From Youngiibacter multivorans (GTDB lineage: Bacteria > Bacillota > Clostridia > Clostridiales > Clostridiaceae), in NCBI RefSeq assembly GCF_017873395.1, contig NZ_JAGGKC010000017.1, positions 1 through 64,000 on the forward strand: a stretch of 64,000 bases of DNA, given 5' to 3'. A model generated the notes under the pieces. The model did not search any database and had not been told where the DNA came from. It saw nothing but the letters and a program-made list of their open reading frames with translations. Shown here piece after piece: positions 40,694 through 49,093 of the stretch; position 1 is the first letter of the stretch; each line of letters begins with the position of its first letter. The translations under genes were made by a program, and so were the position numbers.

Positions 40694-41971
40694 ATGAGTC
40701 CACTGACAATTACACTTTTAGTTCTGGTATTTACTATTATAGCTTTTGTTTCCGGAAAGATACCCTTCTCTGTTGTTTCAATTTTTATTATACTAACATT
40801 AATAATGGCAAAGGTGCTGGCCCCCGCGCAAGCTCTTGCTGGGTTTATTGATACCAATGTCGTTCTGATTATTTCAATGTTTGTTATTGGCGCAGGACTG
40901 ACCAAGACAAGTCTTTTGGATAAGATTCAGGCAATTGTCCTCAAGTATAAGGATAAGCCAAAAATGATTATACTTGTTGGTTGTTCAGTTTCCGGAATCT
41001 TAGCGATAATCACAAGCGGTCCCGCTACAATGGCTATCATGATCCCCCTACTTGCTGCAATTGCTAAGGAAACCGGAATGAGCAGAAGCAAAATTCTGTT
41101 TCCGGCTTCAGCTCTTGCAAACATCTGCGTCGGCATGACTTTTCTGGGTCAGGGTGCAGCAAACCTAACTTGGAACAAGGTTATGCTTAACGCGGGCGGT
41201 GAAATTCCTTTTACCTTCTGGGATTTTACTACTGCAAGAATACCAGTCGTCATTATAGCGCTGATCTACATGGTCTTTATTGGGCATAAGCTTTTGCTCA
41301 ACACTCCTAATGACCAATTCGCCGACAGCGTCCAGCTCAAGGATACAAAATCAAAGCTGTCTCCCCTAAAGGAAAAGATAGCATTTGTAATTATTATTCT
41401 TACTATAATCTCGATAATACTATACAGTTACACCAAGATTCCTATGTATGTTTCAGGATGCGTTGGAGCGGCTCTTCTGGTCATCTTCGGTATTCTTAGC
41501 GAAAAAGAAGGGATTGCTTCCATACATTTGCCGACAATTTTCCTGTTCGGAGGGGTTCTTGCGTTGTCAGAAGCTCTTAAGGTAACTGGTGCCGGAAACG
41601 TCATTGCCAACTGGATAGTAAGTGTTCTTGGAAATACAACCAATCCCTATATCATTATGAGTGTATTCTTTTTAATCCCGCTTATTATGACACAGGTCAT
41701 GTCAAACGTCGCTACAATTGCAATATTCGTGCCTCTGGTTGCTGCTTCTGCTGTTAAAATTGGGGTCGATCCACGCGCTGCAGTAATGGGAGTTATAATA
41801 GCAAGCTGCACATCAATTCTTACACCAATGGCATCTCCTACTCAAACTCTGGTTATGGCACCTGGCGGATATACCATCAAGGATTACTTCAAATGCGGGT
41901 TACCTCTGGTTATCGCAATAACCATAGCCAGCGTGATTTGGCTGCCACTGATATTCCCGTTCTATCAGTAG
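40694..41971 (+). CDS. DASS/SLC13-type carboxylate transporter
   Basis: 425-residue membrane protein with about 11 hydrophobic segments. It belongs to the divalent anion:sodium symporter or related ion transporter group: a GFIDTNVVLIISMFVIGAGL stretch near the N-terminus, then TSGPATMAIMIPLLAAIA and the C-terminal MSNVATIAIFVPLV and SPTQTLVMAPGGY, equivalents of the SNT-type substrate motifs. It probably imports the carboxylate or ester substrate of the cluster. ATG 40694 is eight bases after AGGAGGAG. It lacks the regulatory TrkA-C domains of some relatives. Confidence 0.85.
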   Translation: MSPLTITLLVLVFTIIAFVSGKIPFSVVSIFIILTLIMAKVLAPAQALAGFIDTNVVLIISMFVIGAGLTKTSLLDKIQAIVLKYKDKPKMIILVGCSVSGILAIITSGPATMAIMIPLLAAIAKETGMSRSKILFPASALANICVGMTFLGQGAANLTWNKVMLNAGGEIPFTFWDFTTARIPVVIIALIYMVFIGHKLLLNTPNDQFADSVQLKDTKSKLSPLKEKIAFVIIILTIISIILYSYTKIPMYVSGCVGAALLVIFGILSEKEGIASIHLPTIFLFGGVLALSEALKVTGAGNVIANWIVSVLGNTTNPYIIMSVFFLIPLIMTQVMSNVATIAIFVPLVAASAVKIGVDPRAAVMGVIIASCTSILTPMASPTQTLVMAPGGYTIKDYFKCGLPLVIAITIASVIWLPLIFPFYQ

Positions 41972-41974
41972 CTA

Positions 41975-42011
41975 ATCGGGATTCTATTGAGCAAAGCAAT
42001 AGAATCCCGAT
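41975..42011. terminator. Hairpin after the DASS transporter gene
   Basis: ATCGGGATTCTATTG and CAATAGAATCCCGAT are perfect complements. There is no T-run, so it may protect the 3' end or act as a weak terminator. Confidence 0.5.
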
Positions 42012-42051
42012 AATGTAAACCAAGTAAATAATCAGCTATCTCGGGACACTT

Positions 42052-42150
42052 ATGATTACTGGTGGCCTAGTTGTACTCCATACCGAATCCGAGACTTACG
42101 CATTCAAAATGATGCAGGCAGGAATGAAAGTAATCAAGTTTTGTAAATAG
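42052..42150 (+). pseudogene. Possible gene remnant
   Basis: A 32-codon frame (MITGGLVVLHTESETYAFKM, ending VIKFCK) reads like the C-terminus of a folded protein. It has no ribosome site and stands between a hairpin and the next gene. It may be the last part of a deleted gene. Confidence 0.25.
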
Positions 42151-42254
42151 CGCCCACTGTTTCTTGTTTATAACAAAGGTGATTAGTAGAAGGAAAGTCT
42201 CGTAGTTAATAGCATTTTACAAGCCACAAATAAGTATACAAAGGAGATTAGGTT

Positions 42255-42680
42255 ATGGGTGATAAGCTTATCCTGGAAATTAGTATTGATTTAATACCTG
42301 ATGATAGACTGCAGGTGGAAACTTCTTCTGGTACAATTTTCATGAAACCATTTACCGGTGTAGCATCCGGTGAAATATTCAAAGGTATTATTCTTCCGGG
42401 CGGTGTTGATACTCAGCTTGTTGATGTAAACTCAATTAAGCACATGTCCGCTAGATATATGCTGGAGGGTATTGATTATTTAGGAGCAAAATGCCGGATA
42501 TTCATCGAGAATAATGGATTTTTCCATACGGATGCGCCGAAGCCTTTCAAAACAATACCAACATTCTACACCGACAGTAAGGCACTAGCGCCGTATCTGC
42601 ACTGCAATAAATTTCGTGCGGAAGGTCAGAGAGGTTCATCCGGTCTCGTTATTAAAATTTTTGAAATTTGTGGTTTATAA
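42255..42680 (+). CDS. DUF3237 family protein
   Basis: 141-residue protein of the DUF3237 group, a small beta-barrel family of unknown function that often lies in catabolic clusters. Recognisable parts are GVASGEIFKGIILPGGVDTQ, SARYMLEGIDYLGAKCRIFI and FRAEGQRGSSGLVIKIFE. AAGGAGATT precedes the ATG. It lies 280 bases after the transporter and probably closes the cluster. It may bind a ligand or catalyse a minor step; nothing in the sequence decides. Confidence 0.8.
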   Translation: MGDKLILEISIDLIPDDRLQVETSSGTIFMKPFTGVASGEIFKGIILPGGVDTQLVDVNSIKHMSARYMLEGIDYLGAKCRIFIENNGFFHTDAPKPFKTIPTFYTDSKALAPYLHCNKFRAEGQRGSSGLVIKIFEICGL

Positions 42681-42825
42681 AGATATAACACTAGATTACA
42701 TATAGACAAATGAAACTAGCCTTCTTAAGAACAATATACCCAGCAAACTTGCCGTTTTTAGTTATATTATTAATAGGTCTTCAATTGGAGATGTTGTTCC
42801 CCACCAGAAAGATTACAACCGCGAA

Positions 42826-42859
42826 AATCCCCGAAAGCAATTTCTTTCAGGGATTTTTT
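42826..42859 (+). terminator. Terminator closing the catabolic cluster
   Basis: AATCCCC-GAAAG and CTTTC-AGGGATT form the stem, followed by TTTTT. The bases in front (CCACCAGAAAGATTACAACC) resemble the tRNA-Ser end and spacer at 35001-35022. Confidence 0.85.
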
Positions 42860-42977
42860 GTCGTATAGGCGCTAAATGATGAATCTTATTATTAAGAGTA
42901 TAATGGGAATCAGTAAATACTTCTAATCTAAAGGCTGGCTTGGATCATGAGCGATTATTGCTGTAAGGGTGATTAAA

Positions 42978-43985
42978 TTGAAAAGTAAAATATATCTTTT
43001 AACAGGAGCTACTGGAAATCTTGGCAGCAATATCATAAGAAAATTGATTTCCTCAGGGGAGTCGGTTCGGGCACTGGTTATGGATGATGATCTTGCAGTG
43101 AATAGAATTCCTCAGGAGACTGCGATATTTTCTGGCAATATATTGGACATCGAATCATTGGATAGATTCTTCGACCTGCCAGCTGATGAAGATGCATATG
43201 TCATCCACTGCGCAGGAATGGTTTCGCTTGCAACAGACTACAGCAGTATAGTCCATGATGTGAATGTGGTGGGAACAAGGAATGTAGTTGACCAGTGCAT
43301 CAGGCACAAGGTAAGGAAGCTTGTATATATAAGCTCTACCAGTGCAATTCCTGAGCTGGATGGAAACCAGAAGATAATTGAGGTAAATAGTTTTGATCCT
43401 GATCTTATATACGGATATTATGGCAAGTCCAAAGCGTTGGCATCCCAGATTGTCATGGATGCAGTTAGGGAACAAGGGCTTGATGCGTCCATAGTTTTCC
43501 CAACTGGTATCTTTGGACCATATGATTACGGATTCGGGCTGGTTACCAGTAATATTATCAATTTTGCGAAGGGCAGAGTGCCTGGAGGACTTACAGGATC
43601 GTTCAATTGCGCAGATGTCCGTGACCTTGCTGATGGGGTCATCTCATGCTGCGAAAAAGGCGGCAGGGGTGAGGGCTACATTATGGGAAATAAGACTGTG
43701 ACAGTTAAGGAGCTTTTTGATACAATTGCCGAATGCTGTGGAATGAAGAGCGTGAAGCTTATTATTCCTGGTTCATTGGCCATGCCCTTAGCTGCTCTGT
43801 CAGAATCAATCGGCAACATAATAGGAAAGAAGACCATACTCACAAGGTTCACTATATACAATCTTCTTCGGAACAACAATTTCAGCAGTGAAAAAGCAGT
43901 AAGGGAACTTGGCTATTCCATTCGTCCTTTCAGGGATACCATCAGAGATGAGGTTGAGTGGCTCAGGAGTGAAGGTCGTATCTGA
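42978..43985 (+). CDS. NAD-dependent epimerase/dehydratase, extended SDR
   Basis: 335-residue extended short-chain dehydrogenase. The dinucleotide motif is LTGATGNLGSN at the N-terminus, the catalytic YYGKSK lies at about residue 145, and HCAGMVSLA and STSAIP complete the active site. It resembles dihydroflavonol-4-reductase-like proteins, whose substrates cannot be read from sequence. The start is ambiguous: TTG 42978 is seven bases after AAGGGTG and is preferred, while GTG 42969 is part of that site. Confidence 0.85.
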   Translation: MKSKIYLLTGATGNLGSNIIRKLISSGESVRALVMDDDLAVNRIPQETAIFSGNILDIESLDRFFDLPADEDAYVIHCAGMVSLATDYSSIVHDVNVVGTRNVVDQCIRHKVRKLVYISSTSAIPELDGNQKIIEVNSFDPDLIYGYYGKSKALASQIVMDAVREQGLDASIVFPTGIFGPYDYGFGLVTSNIINFAKGRVPGGLTGSFNCADVRDLADGVISCCEKGGRGEGYIMGNKTVTVKELFDTIAECCGMKSVKLIIPGSLAMPLAALSESIGNIIGKKTILTRFTIYNLLRNNNFSSEKAVRELGYSIRPFRDTIRDEVEWLRSEGRI

Positions 43986-44056
43986 ACCATATCTTACTGA
44001 ATCCTGGTTGATTTAGTATTTGATATGGTCTGAAGCTAGTCAGAGAGGTGTGTTAT

Positions 44057-45331
44057 ATGTACCAGGCTTTGGTTATTCTTATGATTACATATCTCCTCAT
44101 AATTGCATTGCCTAAAGCCAGAGCTCAGGTGGCATTTCTATCTGCTGCTGTGTTCGTGCTGCTTGGGTATGTTCCATTAAACGAGGTGCTGCCGGCAATT
44201 GACTGGAATGTGATCCTCATGATTAGAGGCATGATGGGACTAGTACCATTGTTCATTGAATCTGGAATGCCGGCAAGGCTTGCCGACCTTATAATATGGA
44301 AGATGCCGGATGTGAAGTGGGCGATAATAGTGCTAGCGGTGCTTGCTGCAGGAATATCCGCATTCGTGGATAATGTTGCCACTGTCCTGATGATTGCTCC
44401 TGTAGCCATAACTGTCTCAAAAAAGCTGAGGATCTCTCCGGTTCCGGCTGTCGTTTCCATTGCGATAGCGTCAAACCTTGAGGGTGCTGCGACCATGGTT
44501 GGAGACACAACCTCAATAATGCTTGGAGGCCATGCTGGCATGGACTTTCTGGATTTCTTCTGGTTTGAAGGAAGGCCGGGACTGTTCTTCGTGGTGCAGC
44601 TGGGGATGCTTTTTGCAATTCAGGTCATGCTTTACCTGTTCAGGGACTATGACCAGGAGATAATCGGCGGACCTCTGACAAAGGTTCAGGATTATGTACC
44701 AACCTTACTGATTGCGGCAGTAATCATACTTCTGTCAGCAGCTTCATTCTTCCCTGACAAGCCGCCATTAACCAATGGAATGATATGCATTATATTTATG
44801 GTTATCGGAATAATTCGGGACATGGCGAAGAAAAAGGATTTATCTTTAGCCTGGAGCCTCATAAAAGGCAGAGATGCCTTTACTTTGGTACTTCTTGCTT
44901 CGCTTTTTATAGTTATAAAGGGTGTAAGCAATGCAGGGATAATAGACCAGGCATCATTCCTTATTTCAGGCTTCGCTGGAGATAATGTGTTCCTTGCGTA
45001 CAGTATTATACTTTGGGCATCAGTATTCTTCTCAGCGTTCATCGACAATATTCCATATGTTGCGACCATGCTTCCTGTAGTTGGAGTGATGGCTTCAAGG
45101 CTGGGTATGGAACCGCATTTGCTATACTTCGGTCTGATATGCGGAGCGACCCTGGGTGGTAACATTTCACCCATAGGCGCTTCAGCAAACATAACAGCAC
45201 TGGGACTTCTGAGAAATGAAGATATTGAGGTTTCAGCCGGATCCTTCATGAGAATCAGCGTCCCGTTCACACTTGCCGCAGTAATATCCGCATATTTTGC
45301 GGTATGGTATCTATGGGGAAGTGGATTCTAA
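44057..45331 (+). CDS. ArsB/NhaD-type (ion transporter superfamily) membrane protein
   Basis: 424-residue transporter with about 11 hydrophobic segments, related to the ArsB/NhaD and citrate transporter families. Notable are AAGISAFVDNVATVLMIAPVA and IASNLEGAATMVGDTTSIMLGG in the first half and SAFIDNIPYVATMLPV and GATLGGNISPIGASAN in the second: two inverted repeats each with the FxDNxxT pattern seen in Na+/H+ and anion carriers. Substrate unknown. ATG 44057 follows GAGAGGTG; an in-frame GTG lies at 44048. A MerR regulator gene follows 49 bases later. Confidence 0.83.
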   Translation: MYQALVILMITYLLIIALPKARAQVAFLSAAVFVLLGYVPLNEVLPAIDWNVILMIRGMMGLVPLFIESGMPARLADLIIWKMPDVKWAIIVLAVLAAGISAFVDNVATVLMIAPVAITVSKKLRISPVPAVVSIAIASNLEGAATMVGDTTSIMLGGHAGMDFLDFFWFEGRPGLFFVVQLGMLFAIQVMLYLFRDYDQEIIGGPLTKVQDYVPTLLIAAVIILLSAASFFPDKPPLTNGMICIIFMVIGIIRDMAKKKDLSLAWSLIKGRDAFTLVLLASLFIVIKGVSNAGIIDQASFLISGFAGDNVFLAYSIILWASVFFSAFIDNIPYVATMLPVVGVMASRLGMEPHLLYFGLICGATLGGNISPIGASANITALGLLRNEDIEVSAGSFMRISVPFTLAAVISAYFAVWYLWGSGF

Positions 45332-45380
45332 TATTCAAACTTTATATCTGCTATAATGTTTTTAAAGGCAGGTGTAGATC

Positions 45381-46214
45381 ATGGAACTGTTGAAGATAGG
45401 GGAAATGGCAAAGATAAACCATGTATCAGAACAGACACTGAGGCTATATGACAGGCTTGGAATCCTGTCGCCCTGTGCACGTGATGAGGAGAATGGCTAC
45501 AGGTACTATGACATAAGGCAGAGTGCAAGGCTGGATATGATACAGTACTTGAAGTCAATGGGTATGAGCCTTTGTGATGTAAGGGACCATCTGTCAGGGA
45601 AGGATATTTCAGCAATAGGGAAGCTTCTTATCAAGAAAAATGCTCAGATCGATGAAGAAATCAGAGACCTTCAATGCCAGAGGAGAGCAATTGAACGGGC
45701 AATCAGCAACATTCACAGGTATGAATCGGCGCCGCCTGATGGAACTGTCATCCTTGAACACATTGAAAGCAGGCAGGTTTACTGCATCGATTCAAGGATC
45801 AATTTCTATGGATCAGGTATCGAGATATACGAGAAAATACTTAGAGAGCTGAAGAACAGCATTATTGCCAACAAGCTTCCTCAGGTATATTTCAGCAACG
45901 CAGGTACTATCCTGAGAAAGGAAAACCTAATCCAAAGGAAATTCATCTCAACAGAGGTTTTTGTATTTGTAGACAGCGAATTCATAGACAAGCAGCACAT
46001 AACCGAAATACCTGCTAAAAACTACCTTTGCATATACTGCGATGCATTTGATAAGGAAGAGGAATATGCGAACAGGCTGCTTGACTCAATCGAGGAACAC
46101 GGCTATCTGATAGTCGGAGACTATATCTGTGAAGTTTTAGCTGAGCTGCCTGTGCTTGAGAAAGGTGGAAGGGAGATGTTCCTGAGGCTTCAGATACCTG
46201 TAGCATTCAAATAA
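45381..46214 (+). CDS. MerR family regulator with effector-binding (GyrI-like) domain
   Basis: 277-residue regulator of the BmrR type. The N-terminal MerR winged helix is LKIGEMAKINHVSEQTLRLYDRLGIL, split across the turn, with GYRYYDIRQ. A dimerisation coiled coil lies at about 80-115, and a C-terminal effector domain at about 120-275. It could sense a drug-like or lipophilic compound. A TATAAT at 45352-45357 just upstream suggests its own promoter. It does not share an operon with the AOR 2 genes behind it, which have a separate leader. Confidence 0.87.
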   Translation: MELLKIGEMAKINHVSEQTLRLYDRLGILSPCARDEENGYRYYDIRQSARLDMIQYLKSMGMSLCDVRDHLSGKDISAIGKLLIKKNAQIDEEIRDLQCQRRAIERAISNIHRYESAPPDGTVILEHIESRQVYCIDSRINFYGSGIEIYEKILRELKNSIIANKLPQVYFSNAGTILRKENLIQRKFISTEVFVFVDSEFIDKQHITEIPAKNYLCIYCDAFDKEEEYANRLLDSIEEHGYLIVGDYICEVLAELPVLEKGGREMFLRLQIPVAFK

Positions 46215-46219
46215 GCATA

Positions 46220-46248
46220 TTGACTTTATACCAGATACAGGCTTTATT
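46220..46248 (+). promoter_or_regulatory. Candidate promoter of the AOR 2 operon
   Basis: TTGACT (46220-46225), 17-base spacer and TTTATT (46243-46248), about 70 bases before the riboswitch. Confidence 0.45.
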
Positions 46249-46316
46249 CTGGATATAAGGAATTACTATTGGATTATATATGAGGCAATCCTGTTTAAAT
46301 TAAAAAATGGAAATTC

Positions 46317-46390
46317 ATGCTCCGAGTCCGCAGGACCCCAGCGGCCTTGCGGACCGACAGGGCAAAGGGAGCGATCCCCCGCCTTCCTTA
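46317..46390 (+). ncRNA. Moco/Tuco-type riboswitch
   Basis: CATGCTCCGAGTCCGCAGGA, CCCCAGCGGCC, ACAGGGCAAAGGGAGCGATCCCCC and GCCTTCC follow the order of the molybdenum/tungsten cofactor RNA motif. It is followed by a terminator and by a MoaD-like gene, a ferredoxin gene and a tungsten-type AOR gene, which favours the tungsten cofactor variant. The match is by eye. Confidence 0.75.
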
Positions 46391-46393
46391 TTG

Positions 46394-46437
46394 AAAAGGA
46401 GCCATGACGACTTTTAGGTTGTTGTGGGTCCTTTTTT
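46394..46437 (+). terminator. Riboswitch-controlled terminator before AOR 2 operon
   Basis: AAAAGGAGCCATGACGAC and GTTGTTGTGGGTCCTTTT form a long stem with a few mismatches, followed by TT. The apparent ATG at 46404 lies inside it. Confidence 0.85.
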
Positions 46438-46457
46438 GCATTTCGGAGGTGAACTCA

Positions 46458-46688
46458 TTGGATGTAACAATAAGGCTGTCAGGATTGCTTGCATCTGCAG
46501 CGGGTTACAAGAGAACAACCATAGAATTTGGTGAGGGTGTGACAGCGGGAGAAGTGTTCATGGCGCTTGGAATTCCGGTCAGCGGCGATTGGGTTCGCAT
46601 CAGCATCAATGGAGTACTGAGTGACAGAAAGCATGTTTTGAAGGATGGTGATGAGATATTGTACTTCCCGGTAGGAGGGGGAGGCTAA
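46458..46688 (+). CDS. MoaD/ThiS-like sulfur carrier protein of the AOR 2 operon
   Basis: 76-residue beta-grasp protein ending PVGGGG, the C-terminal Gly tail of MoaD-type sulfur carriers. It is likely to deliver sulfur for the pyranopterin cofactor of the downstream AOR. The start is TTG 46458, eight bases after GGAGG (46445-46449). The frame is open upstream to 46404, but that part lies in the terminator hairpin. It parallels the MoaD-like gene at 20776. Confidence 0.87.
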   Translation: MDVTIRLSGLLASAAGYKRTTIEFGEGVTAGEVFMALGIPVSGDWVRISINGVLSDRKHVLKDGDEILYFPVGGGG

Positions 46689-46716
46689 CATATCATTAAA
46701 ACAGGAGGTGTATGAT

Positions 46717-47130
46717 TTGAAACCAGGTGTTATCAAACTCAGGACAAATCCTGATGTATGCCAGGGATGCCGAAGCTGCGAGGCTGTCTGCTCACTGGTC
46801 CATCAGGGATTCGTAGCCCCATCGGCCACAGGTATCAAGGTTAAGGAAAAGGAGAAGCTTGGAACCTTTGAACTGGTTGTCTGTCAGCAATGCTTCGACA
46901 TGCCATGCGTATATGCGTGTCCAACAGGTGCAATGGCAAGGAATGCATATTCTGGTGCGGTTGAATTAGGAGAAGGCTGTATTGGCTGCGGTGCCTGCGC
47001 AGCGGCATGCCCGTATGATGCCATCATAATGTCAGAGGTTACAGGGGAGATGACTCCACATAAGTGCAATCTTTGCGGCGGCTTGCCGGAATGCGTAAGT
47101 GCATGTCCGAGACAAGCCCTGTCATGGTAG
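46717..47130 (+). CDS. 4Fe-4S ferredoxin-type electron carrier with four clusters
   Basis: 137 residues with 16 cysteines in four sets: CQGCRSCEAVC, CQQCFDMPCVYAC, CIGCGACAAAC and CNLCGGLPECVSAC. The layout is that of HycB/DmsB-type subunits with four [4Fe-4S] clusters, so it should carry electrons from the AOR. The start is TTG 46717, eight bases after AGGAGG; GTG 46708 overlaps that site, and ATG 46712 is out of frame. Ten bases separate it from the AOR gene. Confidence 0.92.
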   Translation: MKPGVIKLRTNPDVCQGCRSCEAVCSLVHQGFVAPSATGIKVKEKEKLGTFELVVCQQCFDMPCVYACPTGAMARNAYSGAVELGEGCIGCGACAAACPYDAIIMSEVTGEMTPHKCNLCGGLPECVSACPRQALSW

Positions 47131-47140
47131 GAGGTGCGGC

Positions 47141-49000
47141 ATGAAAGGTTACAGGGACTGTGTTGTAAAGGTTGACCTGACTAAAGGATCTGTCGTCAAG
47201 GAAGCACTGAACAAGGAATATATCAAAAAATACCTTGGCGGAGAAGGCTACGGCATCGCTCTGCTATGGGCTGAAGCACCGCATGACGCTAAGCCGCTTT
47301 CTCCTGAAAACATACTGAGCTTCAATACAGGGCCGCTTACTGGTACGCCAACTCCATCTGCATCAAGAACCAGCGTATGCTTCTTTTCTCCATTGACCAA
47401 TACGATAGGCGCTTCGAACATGGGAAGTCATTTCGGTGCTGAGCTGAAGTTTGCAGGCTATGACAGCATCGTGTTCAAAGGCAGGTCTGAAAAGCCTGTA
47501 TACCTTCTTATAGATGACAATAAGGTGGAATTGAGGGATGCATCTCACCTGTGGGGAAAAGACACCAGGGAGACAACTGAGGCGATTCTACACGAGCAGG
47601 GCAAAGACTTCAAGGTATCCTGCATAGGTCAGTCAGGTGAGAAGCTGTCGAGCCTTGCGTGCATCTTCAGCGACGACTGCTTTGCCGGAAGAGGCGGAGC
47701 CGGTGCAGTAATGGGCTCAAAGAACCTGAAGGCAGTGGCTGTAAGAGGTTCAGGCAGTGTAGAGGTGGCAGACAAGGATGCGTTCATGAAGGCATACAGA
47801 AAGGCTAACCGGGAGCTTCGTGAAGAAACCTATACCTGGGGTCCTGTCCATGGATATGGAACACCGGCATGGGTAGGCGGGTCAAATGACTTCGGACTGC
47901 TTCCTACAAGGAACATGCTGCAGAACCAGTTCGAAAAGATAGCAAACGTCCTGCCTCACATGCTTTGGAACGATACTGACAAATATGATGTCAGGAGAAG
48001 GGCATGCTATGCCTGCCAGCTTGGCTGCCATAAGTATGTGACCATGGGGGATATTGAGGTAGGGGAGATGGAGTACGAGAGCCTTGCTGCATTCGGACCG
48101 AGGTGCGGAGTTGATGACTATGAAAGCATATGCATGGCAGGTTACTACACGACACTCTATGGCTTCGATACCATTTCAGGAGGAGCTACGATAAGCGCCA
48201 TAATGGAGTGGTACGAAAAGGGGATCATAACAAAGGATGATACTGACGGCCTTGAAATGAATTTCGGAAACGGTCCTGCCATGGTTGAGATGATAAGGAA
48301 GATGGGACTCAGGGAAGGTTGCGGAGATGTTTTTGCAGACGGCTCTTATGCGGCAGCGCTAAAGATCGGCAGGAATGCGATGGATTATGTCATGGCCGTA
48401 AAGGGAATGGAGATTTCAGCGACAGACCCAAGAGGCTCCTCATCAATGACTATAGCCTTTGGAACCAGCGAACGCGGAGCCTGCCATATGAGGCCATATT
48501 CAGCTACCATCGACGCATTCGGATATCTTTACACGGATATCGGAGTGACTGAGCCGAAGGACCCCTTCAGTGATTCTGAGGACAAGTCCTGGCTCAAGGC
48601 AGTCAAGGAGATGTTCGTAGTTACGAACCTGGCTGGGATATGTGATTTCAACGTAATCAACACAGAGATGACCGCAACCACACTGGCAGAGATATTGTCT
48701 GCAACAACCGGAGCTGAAATAGACAAGGCTGACCTTCTCAGAACAGCTGAGCGAGTAATTGCGCTCGAAAGAGCCTTGAACTATGAGCGTGGCTTCAGGA
48801 GAAAGGATGACAGGCTGCCGAAGAGGTTCATGACAGAACCTGCATCAGGAGGTCCGCCAAAGGGGAGAACAGCTGATGTTGATTCAGCTCTCGACAGATT
48901 CTATGAAGCCTGCTCATTTGATAAGGAGCTTGCAGTTCCGGTCATCGAGAAATATCTGGAGCTGGACATGGAGGATGTAGGAAAAGAGATCTACAGATAA
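47141..49000 (+). CDS. aor: Aldehyde:ferredoxin oxidoreductase (AOR 2)
   Basis: 619-residue tungsten pterin enzyme of standard AOR length. Pterin-binding parts are GYGIALLWAEAP, SASRTSVCFFSPLTN and GGAGAVMGSKNLKAVAVRG. The [4Fe-4S] cysteines are Cys289, Cys292 and Cys296 (CYACQLGC), with a fourth probably in AGICDFN. It should oxidise aldehydes to acids, or reduce acids, with its cluster passing electrons to the four-cluster ferredoxin encoded just upstream. ATG 47141 has GGAGG upstream; the frame from 47099 overlaps the ferredoxin gene. It is the end of the operon behind the Moco/Tuco-type riboswitch. Confidence 0.95.
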   Translation: MKGYRDCVVKVDLTKGSVVKEALNKEYIKKYLGGEGYGIALLWAEAPHDAKPLSPENILSFNTGPLTGTPTPSASRTSVCFFSPLTNTIGASNMGSHFGAELKFAGYDSIVFKGRSEKPVYLLIDDNKVELRDASHLWGKDTRETTEAILHEQGKDFKVSCIGQSGEKLSSLACIFSDDCFAGRGGAGAVMGSKNLKAVAVRGSGSVEVADKDAFMKAYRKANRELREETYTWGPVHGYGTPAWVGGSNDFGLLPTRNMLQNQFEKIANVLPHMLWNDTDKYDVRRRACYACQLGCHKYVTMGDIEVGEMEYESLAAFGPRCGVDDYESICMAGYYTTLYGFDTISGGATISAIMEWYEKGIITKDDTDGLEMNFGNGPAMVEMIRKMGLREGCGDVFADGSYAAALKIGRNAMDYVMAVKGMEISATDPRGSSSMTIAFGTSERGACHMRPYSATIDAFGYLYTDIGVTEPKDPFSDSEDKSWLKAVKEMFVVTNLAGICDFNVINTEMTATTLAEILSATTGAEIDKADLLRTAERVIALERALNYERGFRRKDDRLPKRFMTEPASGGPPKGRTADVDSALDRFYEACSFDKELAVPVIEKYLELDMEDVGKEIYR

Positions 49001-49052
49001 GTTCAGCTTAAAGCTTAAGGTCAACAGAATAGTGTGATAGTTTAAGAATATA

Positions 49053-49085
49053 AAGGGCTCGCCAATATTGATATGGCGAGCCCTT
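49053..49085. terminator. Bidirectional terminator between AOR 2 and the MBL-fold gene
   Basis: AAGGGCTCGCCA and TGGCGAGCCCTT around ATATTGATA, between convergent genes. Confidence 0.9.
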
Positions 49086-49093
49086 GACTGTGG

